Below are positions 1 to 11,638 of a stretch of 64,000 bases of DNA, one piece after another. The notes under the pieces are model-generated. The model did not search any database and was not told the DNA's origin. It was given only the letters and a program-made list of their open reading frames with translations. Source of the DNA: Calonectria ilicicola (taxonomy: Eukaryota; Ascomycota; Sordariomycetes; Hypocreales; Nectriaceae); the NCBI GenBank assembly GCA_020809705.1, contig CP085828.1:3286001-3350000 (forward strand), given 5' to 3'. The stretch's first letter is position 1. The number at the start of each line of letters is the position of its first letter. Position numbers and translations under genes: made by a program.

Positions 1-746
1 CTCTTATCTGATATGATGGTTGCTTGTCCCGCTTATCGTACTGTTCAGTACCGCGCGAGAGACACGTGCCATTCATTATTTGTGACGTAGTTCAAACGGG
101 CCTTGTAGACAACAGACGTTGATTAACACAGTCTTGGAGCAATTACAGCGCGGTCTTGATGACAGCTAGGACGATAATATGTGCTGTACAATACACCCCC
201 TGAAAGATTGTCTCCTGTGGCGTCCTCGCCTTCGGCATCACGGAACTTGCCTGCTCAAACCGTTAATTTAACAATTAAAAATAATAAAATTATATATCTG
301 ATTTATTTGCTTATGTTATATTTTTTTTCACCAAGGAACTGGGAAATGCCGGGAAAAAGTAGCAAGAGTCCAATCTTTTAAGGGTCGTATGGTATATTTC
401 GGCAACCATAACTGATTCTCTAGATCTCAAGCCTGTTGACTGGACCTACCCATAGTTGGTTGGCTCGATATGAAGTTACTCATTATTATCCAGTTGGCTG
501 GCTTTCATCTTTTATTGTTTCATCCAAAGGTTAAATCACTTTAATCGAAAGAAATCCACCAAAACACATCCACTGAACCAGGATTAAGACCTGCTGATGC
601 CTTTAACGTTGCAAGATATTTTAGACCTGGTATACATATATTGCTGGCTGAATATGGATTTACAGCTGCGCAGTATCATATTACAAGAATGGGGACGCCA
701 TTGCCAAATCAACTCTAAACTGGGCTTGCTAAATGTATTTTTCTCC
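1..746. other. Gene-free left edge, 3' flank of SFT2
   Basis: I see no gene here. The stretch around 262-335 is strongly AT-rich with runs of A and T. The rest is mixed sequence with stops in all frames. It must contain the 3' untranslated region of the leftward-transcribed SFT2 gene. Whatever lies further left is outside the window. Confidence 0.5.
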
Positions 747-1772
747 TTAACCGCTCATCCAAGACGTTGCTTGTCTCGCTCCAAACTGGGTAGCCAGACG
801 CAAACCAGTTGAGCCCATGGGGAAGTAGCTGATCAAGTACCACACCAAACAAGCAAGTTGAATGATCGCAGAGAACAGCGTTAAAATAGTGCTGTGGAGC
901 TTGAGAAACGGTCAGCATCAGCATATCTTACCACTGATTTCTCAGCTTACCTTTAATGCAAAGACCAGGGTCAGGATGATGGAGCCAAAGTATGCGGCAG
1001 TAAACGGGAGCCGAGGGGTTGACAGAAGATGGTAAACATAGTTCATGGGTCCCATCACTGCCGCAAAAGATGCTAGAAACATCATGGACCCGACAGTCCA
1101 CCTGGGCAGGCCACAGTTAGCACAACTGCGGAGATCCATTTTTCGACCAAAAGTTCTCGACCAAAAGGTCTGAACATCATTATTTGGAAAACGGTGTAGT
1201 CACGACGCTTCATCTCAGTCGCACCATTTGGGACGCGTGACAGAGTTTCGAGTCCAAAAGAAAAAGAGCAGTATGGGTCATCGACTTACAAGATTACAAA
1301 CTTGCGAGGCTTCAAAGACAGAACTGGGAAGAGAGTGAAGCATATGACGAAACAAGCCAGGGCGGCGAGGTTGCAAGCACCAAAGACCATCAACCGATCC
1401 CATCGACTAACTGCATCTCGGGTTAGCTCCTCATGCCCACGAGGCGTGCCGTCCGCATCACATGCATGATCTAGGGCATGGCTGGGATGCAATGCACATG
1501 TCCCGCTGCAGGGGTGCCGAAGAGCCACAGATCGGGTGTTGTCAGGTTGACTCACGAACAAACCAGCCCTCTTCCTCCTCACGGCGGCTGGGCTGAGGCA
1601 AGGGCGCGCCGGCACTTTCGGTGGTGGGGAGGCGTACATAACCGCTATTTTGGAAAGGATTCAAGCCCTGAATTGAGGAAAGAAAGCCGCTCTGGCGAGA
1701 GGTGTTCACGGGCTCATCGCGACGGCTCCAGCCCAAGGAGTTTATCGAGTCTCGGAAAGAAGTTGAAGCCAT
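747..1772 (-). CDS. sft2: SFT2-family Golgi vesicle transport protein
   Basis: Four exons on the minus strand, 1772..1556, 1410..1290, 1101..951 and 899..747, join in phase to 213 residues. The family is recognised from the core in exons 2-3: LSRWDRLMVFGAC, LKPRKFVILWTVGS and MGPMNYVYHLLS, then PFTAAYFGSIILTLVFALK, with the usual SFT2 ending after SYFPMGSTGLR. Four membrane segments lie at about residues 81-103, 111-131, 141-160 and 164-184, after a roughly 70-residue soluble Ser/Arg/acidic N-terminus. Family knowledge: Sft2 is a small tetraspanning Golgi protein, partly redundant with Got1, that helps endosome-derived or retrograde vesicles fuse with the Golgi. The start was chosen at ATG 1772 because the longer in-frame extension upstream is low-complexity leader sequence. 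Introns are 145, 188 and 51 bp with good donors and acceptors. It is divergent from the bHLH gene, with a 4.2 kb gap. Confidence 0.93.
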
Positions 1773-4700
1773 GGCGGCGGGGTCAGGGGTGCAGGCGGGT
1801 TCAACAGGGAACGGAACGGCTGCGTCGATCGGGGCGGGCGCGCGTAGGATGACGGTGGAGGGTGGGAGGAGCGCGCAGGCGCGTAGGGGATGCGATGAGA
1901 GACGATCTGAAGTTGAGAAAGCGAGCTCCACTAAAGGTATGGTCAGTCGACGGGCTATCGATGATATACTGCACGTTGAAAGGGGGGGGGGAGACGAACG
2001 CTGAGGTTGCCGGCGGCGATGACGGTGTCAGAATAGGCAGCGGAGATTCGGCGATTGAGGCTTGGGCAGGTGGCCGCGCGTTGCGCACGAAATTCAACGA
2101 TGACGACACAGGACGTGCGATGGGCGATGAGCGATGCCTTGGGATAGCAAGCTTGGAGAAGAGAGATGCAAAGGCCGGGGGGAACTCGTGTCGTCGATGT
2201 GGATGCAGGACGGCACTAGTTCGCTGGGTTGGGGGTGGTGTGGTCTGTGAATAGCAGTCCACGGTAAAAGGATGGGTTGGCATGTACTATCATTGGCAAA
2301 TTTCTAACGGCACTGTGTTTTCCAGCCAACTACAGGCCTGGCCTTGCGACGATGTGCCTACTAGTGAAGGGCCACATGATTGGTAGCCTCCCACGTACCA
2401 GTGCTTACCGTCTCTCCCACAGCGTTCCGCACGGCCCGGCCAAGACCCAAAGCAGCAGAGCCGACCAGGTCCTGGTCATCCCTACCCGCCCACCATGTCT
2501 GTCTGGTTCCAGAGCACCAGCAACTGTGTGAAGATAGGTCCCACTAGAATGGGAATGGCTTGGAGCGAAGCCTCCGGTTGTGGTGCTCAAGGGAGACCCC
2601 GGGTCTGGAGCGAGCAGTGATCCAGAGTCCTGGGAAGCTGATGAGGGGAGACTGAGACGAGGCTTGAGGTTCTGGGATCTAGCTCCCATGCTTATAGTTC
2701 TGGACCTTGGAGCTACCGTCTTGCATGATATAGTAGCTGAGGAGCTCTATCCTGCCCAGCCTCCATGGACATAGCTGCCCAAGAGGGACAACGAGCCGAG
2801 AGATGAGCCCTGCAAGAATGAGGTGCATGAGACGGACTGCCGGCATGTTAACTTTGATTTACGAGGACCGGACCGTGGAGGGCCGGACGCGATCCGTTGG
2901 TGCCGTGGGTTCCTACGTAGGACTGCAGTGTTAAGTGCAACTCGATGCCATGGCAAGCCTGCAGGCAACCCGGCCACCATCGATGCAAGGCGCCCGGCTA
3001 GCCTTACATTTTGGGTCGTGGGCCGTAGGATTAAGCTCGTTTGCCTGCCCGCGCCTTGGCCAGACTATCACCACTGTGCTTATCGTATGCTTTGCGCAAA
3101 GAAAGAATCCAGAAGATGGTGTCCTTCCAAGAGGCGCGTGGCCCTCGAGAACGAAAAGGTTGGGGAGCCCCCAACGCATGACCGCGCAAGGGGGAGGCGA
3201 AGTGGAAAAGGGGGTGTTGATTGTCTGCAGTATCCCGATGAGTCGTCTCGGAGTGTAGCGGTAGGTCCGCCTTGGTGTCTTAAATCCCGAGTCACGCTGA
3301 GGTCGGCGCCCACACACACATGCACTTTTTCGAGGCTGGCTTCATTTAGGATGGAAAGCTATGGTGGGGATGTTGGGCGTCCTGGGCTGCGACCACTAGT
3401 ATCCTGGCACCAACATCAACCGCTTGATCACAGCCAAGCAGCCAACCCAAACCCTCAGATGTCGTCGGTTGTACCTTGAGCCTTGCAGGTCAGAAGATGA
3501 CGAGCCTTGTACAGATGACTTTCTGGGAGGAGGGACAGTATTTTTAGCCTGCTGGCGTGAGTATAAATTGCAAGGGCTTGGTACCTCATCTTGACTCGAT
3601 CCGATCTTGTAGAAAGTTGGTGACACAGCGCATCACAACGCGAAGCACAAACATATCAGACCAAACAGAAGAGCCCACAGGCTGCAGGCCAATCGTTTGA
3701 TACCACCCACCGTTTCAATACACCGGCTTGCCATCGCGCGCCCTCGCCAATTACTGACAAACATCTCACTGCCAATCAAGTCTTCTACATTGGAGGTACG
3801 CGAACTTGAGACGAGTACCAGCTAGTCTAATAGGAAAAAAAAAAGTGCCCCCATTCTTGGCCGGACTCGCCATTGACAAGAAGCGGTCACCGTCAACATT
3901 GCTCCGCGCTTCCTTTTACAAGACCATCTCTCTTCTCGCTGCATTCTTGACGTTTCGCCTTGCCACTCTCCACCACCACCCATCAACCTGTGGCGCCGCG
4001 CCAAAAAAGACGATAAAAACGTCAGACCGCCTGCTGGATATCCGGCCCTTGGACTGCTAGTCACACACCGCACGCCGCATCCATATCCTGTTGGATCCGA
4101 GACGCTTTTCTATCCCACCAACACCTCTACTGCTATTCTCGGTGTCTCCCTGGCCTCGTATTCTTACCTCACATCATCTCGGAACTTGGCCCTATCCCAA
4201 GCCCGTTCTCTGAGTCCCGTCAAGCTATCTGGACTTCTCTCAGCCTCACCTATTGGTCCATCAGCCCAGCCCCGCTCCGGTCCTTAGCTACACCTTCACC
4301 ACTAGACGGACTTTGGCTTGCGCCTCACAACCCAGACCCGACGCACCCCAGAGCTACCTTGGCTTGCCTGGACAATCCACACAAGGCGAAAGTACTTCTT
4401 ACTGGTTGCTGCCTGCTCCCCCCAATCCCTAAACGGAAACACAACGTGAGAGCAAACGTGCACCGAGAGCCGTACCTAATACTCGTGTGCCTGTCAACAT
4501 CAACCCTCCCGGACCCAGTTCGTCATCGCCCATCACTCTTCTTCTTGCTCGCGTTCTCGGGCTGTGCAACCCACCTCGCCTCTCCCGACGCAGCCGAACA
4601 AAAAAAAAAAAACGACTGTTTCCATGCTGCCCAAGTGTCATCATCGAGCTAGTGGTGAGTAAAAGATTTCCCAAAGCCCATCCCAATCACTTGTCCCATA

Positions 4701-5620
4701 CGTCCATCACCGCTCCGCTTCCCTACTACACTATCACTACCGCTGCTACTATACCCCTCCTCATCCTCCGTCACTCCCCGCTCTGCTTCCTTCCCTCTAT
4801 TCCTTTCCCTCCGTCTCCCCCTCCCACCGGCGGCCGTTGGTTGTGTGTTGGCTGCGGCCGGCCATGTTTGTACCCGACGCTTTCATCCTCCCGCCCGCGC
4901 GCCCACGCTGACTGGTGGCCACCATTCCAAGAACAGCCACCTTCGTGAACCGACACCCGACACCGCCTACCTTCTCTAGCGCCCTGGCCAGGACTGGAAG
5001 CCTTCAGTCTCAAAGAAAAGCCAAAGCCCGAGCCAGAGCCAAAGCCAGAGCCCGACGACCCTAACTAACCTGAGGCGTCGCTGTTTGTCTCTTCTTCCCG
5101 CCTCCTCCTTAACCTACGACAGCCTCCATCCCGTTACAAGTTACCCACCCGCCGAGCCGGCGAGACCGCAAATCCCTTATTCTCCCTAGCTGGACCACCA
5201 CTCCAGCACCGCTACGCCAAACCACCCCTAAACCCTCCACTCTAACCCTCTGACAACTCCACTGGGGTTAGCACCACCCTACGCTGTTGCAAGACCGTGC
5301 GTACCCCAAAGAAAGCCCCCCCTCCTCCCCCCCAAGCCCACACTGGAAATCCCACTTTGGTGCTCCCACATCATACCCACTCATCCACGGGCTCGCTCCC
5401 ACACACACACTGACGCCCCCCCCAAGAACCTGGCCTGAGTGGACACTGCTGCCCGCCATTTCAACCACGAAGCTCCTCCACCCGCCTCCCTCCGACTCCG
5501 ACTCAGACTCACCACCCACAATCATTCTCTTGCGACCATCGATCACAGACCACCATCTCCGACGTCGCTTCCCCTCATATCCGTCTGTGTCGCCTCTTCT
5601 TCTCCTTGCGACTTCTCTTG

Positions 5621-5635
5621 ATGGCATCCGAGTGA
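5621..5635 (+). promoter_or_regulatory. Upstream ORF 1 in the bHLH leader (4 codons)
   Basis: ATG at 5621 is followed by three sense codons and TGA, 369 nt before the bHLH start codon. It lies in the pyrimidine-rich leader. Its use depends on the transcription start, which I cannot see. It would act as a small upstream reading frame tempering translation. Confidence 0.35.
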
Positions 5636-5683
5636 CACCGTGCTCCGTATCCTCTGCACTCGATCGCCACTGCCGCCCACAAG

Positions 5684-5732
5684 GTGAGTCTTGACTCTTA
5701 ACCCTCGGCGCTCAATACCGTTGGCATTCCAG
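5684..5732 (+). other. Candidate 5'-UTR intron of the bHLH gene
   Basis: A GTGAGT donor at 5684, a CTTAAC-like branch site near 5697 and a CCAG acceptor at 5732 outline a 49-bp intron in the leader. It would sit between the two upstream ORFs. This is read from the splice signals only; no transcript supports it. Confidence 0.35.
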
Positions 5733-5831
5733 CTGGCCGGCCACCTTCTCTCCCCAAGGCTGCCTCAACAGCCGCCGCCCCCGCTCCGTTACAGCTTCGC
5801 TCCTATTCTCACTTGTGCTGTCGCTAATATA

Positions 5832-5894
5832 ATGCTTCTACTAGACTCCCAAACACATCCTGTGATAAACCCGCGGCTGCCTCGTGGTTTTTAA
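5832..5894 (+). promoter_or_regulatory. Upstream ORF 2 in the bHLH leader (20 codons)
   Basis: ATG at 5832 opens a 20-codon frame ending in TAA at 5892-5894, 109 nt before the main start. No further ATG lies between its stop and the bHLH ATG, so it is the last upstream start codon a scanning ribosome would meet. Confidence 0.45.
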
Positions 5895-6003
5895 GTCAAC
5901 CCGGCGCACGCCCAGATATTTTGCCCTCGCCATACCCTCTACTCTAGGGCACCAACCTCTGTTCCGACTATATCCCCACAGCCAGGTTTTGCCGTCGCCA
6001 ACG

Positions 6004-7560
6004 ATGGCTCAGCACGGCTTCAACCAATTTGGCTCCGGCCACAATGCCGGTAGCATCGACCCCAACGACCTTGCCATGGGCAGCGGTTACTCAGCTTCTT
6101 TCAACAACAATAACAACGGCAATAACGGAAACAACTTCAACTCGAATTCTGGCAGCAACACCAACGGGTTCTCCAGCGGTTCAGCACTATTTGGTGATGA
6201 CGAGCTCCTTGACGGCCTTGGCAGTCCCCCAGAAGCCCAACCTCAGGACTTTTCAAATCTGAACATGGGTTTCTCTCAAGGAGGATTCGCTCAGTCTCAC
6301 ATGAACGGCTATTCAAACACCCCCGATGGAGATCCGATTCAGAGCCCTTACGCCACTGGCTTCAACAACCAGTTCCGCCAGATGCAGGCGCACTCTCTTG
6401 GCACTTCTCTTCACTCCCCGCTCTCATACTCCAACTCTCCCTTGGCCGACATGAACCCCGATGATCCCAACTACCTCAAGGCCCGAGCCAGGATGTCCCA
6501 GCAGATGCAGCGAAAAGCATCCGCCAGCCGCAGCCCGATGACACCAAAGACTGCTACCATTCACGGGATGCCTATGAACTCGCAAGAACCCCAGGGTTTT
6601 GGCGCTCAGCCTATTCGGACTACCGGTATGCATGAGAAGACGCCTTCGGGTCAGTGGATGAACACACCCACCGGCAGCATCCCAGCTTCCTATAACTCGG
6701 GCTTCTCCTCTCCCATGCAGCCCTCAATGAACCAGATCAGTGAAGTCATGCTGAAGGGCGGTACCTCCATGCCAGCAAAGCTCGGCGTGGCCCCCGGCGC
6801 AGTTTCCTCTCAGGAAATGAAGAGGAAGCGACGCAGAGAGTCTCACAATCTTGTTGAGCGACGCCGACGTGACAACATCAATGAGAGGATACAGGATCTT
6901 AGCAGATTGGTTCCTACACACCGTCTTGAGGATGAGAAGATTCGCAAGTTGATCCAGAACGGCACACCGCTTTCTCCCACTTTGACCGGAATCTCCAGCC
7001 CGTCTCAGGCCACCTCGAGCCTTGCTGGTCCCGGTGCGCGAAGAGCTGCTGGATCTACTGCCGGTAATATCACCACTGGTCTTCCGTTGGAGGAGAAGGA
7101 CAAGGGTCCCAACAAGGGTGACATCCTCAACGGTGCCGTCAGCTGGACTCGGGATCTGATGTGGATGCTTCACCTCAAGCTTCAGCAGCAAGAAGAAATG
7201 ATGAACACTATCGCCGAGCTTGGTGGTCACTTTCCTTTTGAGCTGACTGAAGATGAGCGACGCATGCAAACCGAACTCATGGAGGCCCTATCTAAGAATG
7301 AGAACGGAACGCTTTCGTACTCTCGTACTGCCGGGTCTGGCCTTCGCGTGCCGCACCATACGGATTACCGAGGTGAGCCAGCCAATAGTGCTGGTGGCAA
7401 CGTTGATTCTCTCGCCATTAGCCCAGATGAGAATGGCGATATCATCTCCGGCGATATTGGAGACACCAACCAGTTTTGGCATGACCCCGATGACAACGGC
7501 AACGGACAATCTCTCGACTTTAAGGAGGAAGATGAGTATGATATGGACCTTACTCAGTAG
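6004..7560 (+). CDS. bHLH transcription factor with an extended loop
   Basis: Single exon, 518 residues. The basic region around residues 278-291 (ESHNLVERRRRDNINERI) carries the His281-Glu285-Arg289 triad that directs class B bHLH proteins to the CACGTG E-box. Helix 1 runs on to about residue 304. It is separated from helix 2 (DILNGAVSWTRDLMWMLHLK, followed by a Gln/Glu-rich coiled segment) by an unusually long loop of about 60 residues rich in Ser, Thr, Pro and Gly. The N-terminal half is Asn/Ser/Gly-rich, probably disordered and activating; the C-terminus is acidic. I start at ATG 6004 (context AACGATGG) because the 40-residue extension upstream reads as leader. Fungal relatives are often annotated as GlcD-gamma-like HLH factors, and the long loop recalls yeast Rtg3, but orthology is unproven. 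The long leader holds two small upstream ORFs. Confidence 0.9.
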   Translation: MAQHGFNQFGSGHNAGSIDPNDLAMGSGYSASFNNNNNGNNGNNFNSNSGSNTNGFSSGSALFGDDELLDGLGSPPEAQPQDFSNLNMGFSQGGFAQSHMNGYSNTPDGDPIQSPYATGFNNQFRQMQAHSLGTSLHSPLSYSNSPLADMNPDDPNYLKARARMSQQMQRKASASRSPMTPKTATIHGMPMNSQEPQGFGAQPIRTTGMHEKTPSGQWMNTPTGSIPASYNSGFSSPMQPSMNQISEVMLKGGTSMPAKLGVAPGAVSSQEMKRKRRRESHNLVERRRRDNINERIQDLSRLVPTHRLEDEKIRKLIQNGTPLSPTLTGISSPSQATSSLAGPGARRAAGSTAGNITTGLPLEEKDKGPNKGDILNGAVSWTRDLMWMLHLKLQQQEEMMNTIAELGGHFPFELTEDERRMQTELMEALSKNENGTLSYSRTAGSGLRVPHHTDYRGEPANSAGGNVDSLAISPDENGDIISGDIGDTNQFWHDPDDNGNGQSLDFKEEDEYDMDLTQ

Positions 7561-8431
7561 TCAACATTCTGAGCTTGATCGAATTTTTTGACATCGTTCC
7601 ATCACACAAATGACCCGCTGATCACGGGATCTTTGGCAGGACGTAAACAATATGTTTTCATCCTAGACATTATTTCCTTTGGCGTTGGCATCATTATGGC
7701 ATCGCCATCCGGGTCTTCGGCTTTGCCCAGCATTCAGGGGCACCTCCTTAAGGGTTGCTGCCCCTCTGGCGTTTGGTTGACATGCAATTTAGCAGAGTCT
7801 GTTTTGTTATTATTTTGACATGATTTCTCCTCGGGGAGCGGATATGGCGTGTCAGGGCGTGGGTATTGGTATGGTATATAGGCAGGCTTATACAGCGCTG
7901 GGGCATATCTCAACCATTTTCTCTCCTTCTGCTTTTTTAAGCTTCTTGTTGGCTTTCTTACTCGGTTATTGTTGCTTTTGTGTGTTCTGATACCTTTGTG
8001 CTCAACGAGTGGAGGAAGACGGCGGTGATGGAGATTGGGGCATTTGGGCTTTTTCATTGTTTGGTGCTTTTATGGCTGCATCTTGCTATTCATTAATGGA
8101 CGGGACTGCTGGTTGGTCGGTCCTGCTTGATGGGTTCCGGCAATGGGGCCATGATACCCTTCGTTGCGTTTGGACTTCTCGGGCGGGACTCCGAGCTTCA
8201 AGCACCTCAGCATTTGTGTATTTATTCATAGTTTTACTGCTTCTTCCTTTTTATCGTCATGTTCTGCTCAGATACCAAGTGCGAGCTATTCTTTATACAA
8301 TCACATTTCCAACTATAGATGTTCTCTTGGACCACCTGATTAGATAGACTATTATTAAATTTATGCAACCTCATCCTTCCGCAGATGCCTGCGCCGCAAC
8401 GTTAGACACGTGGCAAATGTATGAGGTTTGA
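7561..8431. other. Convergent 3' region between bHLH and NPR3
   Basis: T-rich sequence without a credible gene. It holds the 3' untranslated ends of two converging genes. The two mRNAs could overlap in antisense here. No distinct element seen. Confidence 0.5.
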
Positions 8432-10672
8432 TCACCAATGTCGTATGCATAATAGATACTCGCTCATGGCGGTGAGCTGGTTCCAGACCTCCTTGCGTTT
8501 CCTGTCTTCCTGCAGGGCGATCCGTTCAAGAGCACACTGGCCGTCGAAGTACTTGGAAAACTGCGACCAGGAGACTCGGATCTTATCGTCAGTGAAGCGA
8601 CGAGCGATGGCAGAGATGTATCTAGATTCCTTCCCCGTAGCCTTTTTGGCGTCCAGTATGATGTGTGGTGTGAGGCCAGCGAGATGCGCGTGATCGTTTA
8701 CGGAGGGGTGGGCCGTAGCAATGGGAATCGTCTTGCGGGCGTGGGCCGTAGCCTTTTCAGCGGCTTCGCGATGGGCTTTGGAAGCGATACGCTCGAGGCG
8801 GGCCTTCTCGGCGGCCTGTTCCGTCATGGTGGGTACGTGGGAGCCGTCAGTCCCGGAATGATCTTCAGACGACTCGGATGTGCGGGGCTTTCTGGGGCCA
8901 GAAGAGTCTTCGGAGCGGGCCCCATCGGCATCGGCAGCGGCGCGAAGTTCCTCAGCCTCCATTTCATATTCGACTTCATAAAGAATCTCAGGCCAGACGA
9001 CAACATAGGCGAAGGTGCATAGTTGGGTAACCCATCCGCGTCTGAGGAGCCAAGCAAGCATGAGGAGATAAGTGGGACGATGAGCTTTGCTCGGCGAGAA
9101 CTGTTTATACGGGCGGGGACACTGGGAAAGCTCGGCGAGGAAGTTGGGGAGGTGCGGGGCGAGTGGGAATGTCTCCCGCCATTCAACTGTGTCTTGGGGC
9201 AACCGGGTCAAGTCGGCGTTAGGAGACCCGATATATTGGTCTCTGGCGTGAAGCGGGGGGATAGCAATGGCACGTCGCCAAAAGATGAAGTGTTGAGCAT
9301 ATTTGCGAACTTGACCGAGAGTAAGAATATTGCTCTGGCCCACCTGGTAGAAGCTATAGATAAGAGATTAGCAGGGGCTAAGGGTAGACAAGCGAGTGTC
9401 ATTTTGGCATGTAGTTACTTACGACATGGTTGGCTTCGAGAGTCGTACAAACTCAACCATAGATGCAGTTGTAGGATCTGGGTCAGCCTGCAGCTCGGAA
9501 ATGATCTTTTTTTCATCATCAATTAACAGGAGTGCAAAGTTTCGGTCGAGAAACCCAGGCTCCTCGAGTTGCTCTTGAGTGATAAATGTGTTGGAGGTGG
9601 TTAACCAAAGACCGCGTTGACCAGTCATCGCCTCGCCCTGGGGAAGATCATCAACGTAAAAGGGGACAGGAATTTGGACAGAAGGTGTTAGTGATCCTGC
9701 GGCGGTTTCGAGGTGGAGCGTCGCAATCTTATTCTGGGACACAGCCTCATATACGTCGTGGATGGCTGCAGCTAGAGAAGAGCTTTGAAGAATCTCTCTC
9801 CATAACACATTCATCTTTTTACCTGCGTTTCTCGTTAATTACGAAAATAAATCAATTAAATTCCAAACATTTCGAGACTTACGTTCTTCTCGGGCTTTGT
9901 CCTTTGCTACCAATATGCGTTTCGATTCTTTCCAAACGAATTCGCTATGCTGTTGGCTGTACTTGAGAGCCTTGCTCGCTTTTTTAATAATATGATCATA
10001 AACAGCCTCGACGACCTCTTTAACTTCAGTGCTTTTGGGTTGAAGAATGAAGACAAGGTTGAACATGGTCATGGAACTGCGCTTCTCATCATCCTCATCC
10101 TTTTTCCCATCCTTTTCCTTGGCTGAAGGCTTTTCCTTGGACAGGGACTCTGTGATCTTGCCGGTGACGGAGCCATCTACTTCGTGAGAGGCGGTCATAT
10201 CGTCAGTGTAGGCAGAGCGTTTGGAAGATTTAGCCGTCTTCTTAGTCTTCTTCCATTTGCCATTTTCGGGGACATGGATAGGATATGAAACGCAGTAGAG
10301 GGGGTCTAGTGATAATTGAAAGAGGCGTTTATGGTAGGATCGCGCAGGTGTGAGAATTCCTGCCAGATCCCGGGCAGGAAATCCAGCGACGCGTTCCCAT
10401 GGCACAATTTGGGTTCCAGACTCGGTGAAGTAGTGCTCATTTGGATTGCGATTCTGCTTTAGGGCTGCACCGTCATCATCGATGTCTTGATGCGCCTGCT
10501 GGGAGAGACGTTCAAGGAGAATGTCTTCGAGGTCTACTGGGGCCTGAGAGGGACCAGAGCCAGCCTGAACATGGGGAGGGTAGTGAAAGACGAAGGCGGG
10601 ACCGTCGCGCGAGCGGTTAATGACGAGAGCAATGGCGAGGAAATTGTCGCTGGTGACAAACGGATTCGCCAT
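8432..10672 (-). CDS. npr3: Nitrogen permease regulator 3 (Npr3), TORC1 inhibitor subunit
   Basis: Three minus-strand exons, 10672..9883, 9822..9423 and 9353..8432, join in phase to 703 residues. The N-terminus (FLAIALVINRSRDGPAFVF, then HYPP) is the signature opening of Npr3. Exon 2 continues the longin/DENN-like part, and exon 3 begins with FYQVGQSNILTLGQVRKYA and ends in the conserved C-terminal winged-helix region (ISAIARRF...FSKYFDGQCALERIA). A charged, probably disordered linker lies before it. Family knowledge: Npr2-Npr3-Iml1 (SEACIT/GATOR1) is the GTPase-activating complex that turns TORC1 off in amino-acid shortage, on the vacuole surface. The start is ATG 10672; the frame upstream has no other ATG. 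A start-stop ATGTGA element lies just before it. Introns are 60 and 69 bp. Confidence 0.95.
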
Positions 10673-10680
10673 AGCGCGAG

Positions 10681-10686
10681 TCACAT
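10681..10686 (-). promoter_or_regulatory. Start-stop element (ATGTGA) before NPR3
   Basis: On the minus strand ATG is followed directly by TGA, then 8 nt, then the NPR3 ATG at 10672. It is out of frame with NPR3 and would hold scanning ribosomes right at the start site if the transcript begins upstream, which is likely given the 1.7 kb divergent region. Confidence 0.5.
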
Positions 10687-11617
10687 GGTCTCGCGGACGC
10701 GAGTAGGATGCCCAATGATCAGGTTATGAAGCTAAATGCTGCGCCCGCTTATTGTCGTTGACCGATATAATGCTGCTTGAAGGCGACCCAATGACAGAGC
10801 TTCCGTGAGTGTGGAGATAGGGAGTTGACGTTGATGTTCGCCATGGCAGGGACATGAAGCCACACGACGACACATGCGCCACTTTTGGCGAAATGCAGGA
10901 GCGGCTGGTGTGTGGCGCCAGTTGGCAGTCTAAGGGCCACGGTCCACTTTGTCGAGAATGGAAAAAAAAACTTACGGGAGCACAGGGTCCAAGCTTCTTC
11001 CCCAGCCCTGGCGCTTGGATGGTGCTTTTGGTTGAGAAAAGGAGTCTAGAAGCTAGTGGGCATCCTTAGCCTTCAGCGGGTCATTCTCGAGTGCAATACA
11101 CGACACAGACATTTCGATTGGAGGATGTCGGGGATCCCGCAAGACGGCACGCATTCCGAGGACAACCGGGCGGTTTCCCTGTCTGGGCAAGCCAAGGGCT
11201 CAGTCCCCAGAATCACATGTCTGTAACATGGATGCAACAAGTTTCTGTCTGTACGCCAACTTTCGGTGTGAAACTGGGCCACTAAAAAGGGCGATGCTCG
11301 TGTCCCGTCCGTAGTACGAGTGGGAATATCCGTCAGCGAGCGTAAAATGAAATGAATGGTCCAGCCCAACAGAATCCCCAACACAACTGGAGTTGCTGCT
11401 AGCTAATGTAGACAGACAATTTAACCTTGCACGAGAGGTTCGGTAGGCAGTGAATTGCCTGCCTGCCTTACTAGCTAGGAATGCCATAGCCTTGCCTTGT
11501 GCAATTTTTCCTTCTTAATTTGGCCACGGCAACTTTCTCTTTTGTCTTGCCAGCTTGCTTCCCTTTTCCCTTTCCCCCCTCTCTCTCATTGAACCTTGCG
11601 TCACTGCTCCCCTTTCG

Positions 11618-11638
11618 CCACCACCACCACCACCACCA
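11618..11638 (+). repeat. (CCA)7 microsatellite
   Basis: Seven perfect CCA units in the pyrimidine-rich leader of the ethanolamine kinase gene. Not translated in the main frame. Confidence 0.9.

Larger units (their letters stand above)
1773..6003. other. 4.2 kb divergent intergenic region and long bHLH leader
   Basis: No protein gene is convincing here; the several overlapping 60-220 codon frames on both strands have no recognisable domain. From about 3.64 kb the plus strand becomes pyrimidine-rich with many CT/CCC tracts, which is typical of long 5' leaders in filamentous ascomycetes and here probably belongs to the bHLH gene at 6004. A degenerate AGCC(A/C)(A/G)A repeat lies at about 5017-5053, and a GTGAGT donor-like site sits at 4655. 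The SFT2 promoter must lie at the left end. Confidence 0.5.

Noticed and set aside
2823..3479. 218-codon plus-strand frame in the SFT2-bHLH spacer
   Set aside because: Overlaps comparable frames on the minus strand, has no domain or splice context, and composition looks noncoding.
5884..6003. Forty-residue N-terminal extension of the bHLH frame
   Set aside because: It begins at a non-ATG codon in pyrimidine-rich leader and reads as unrelated residues; ATG 6004 has good context and starts the conserved composition.
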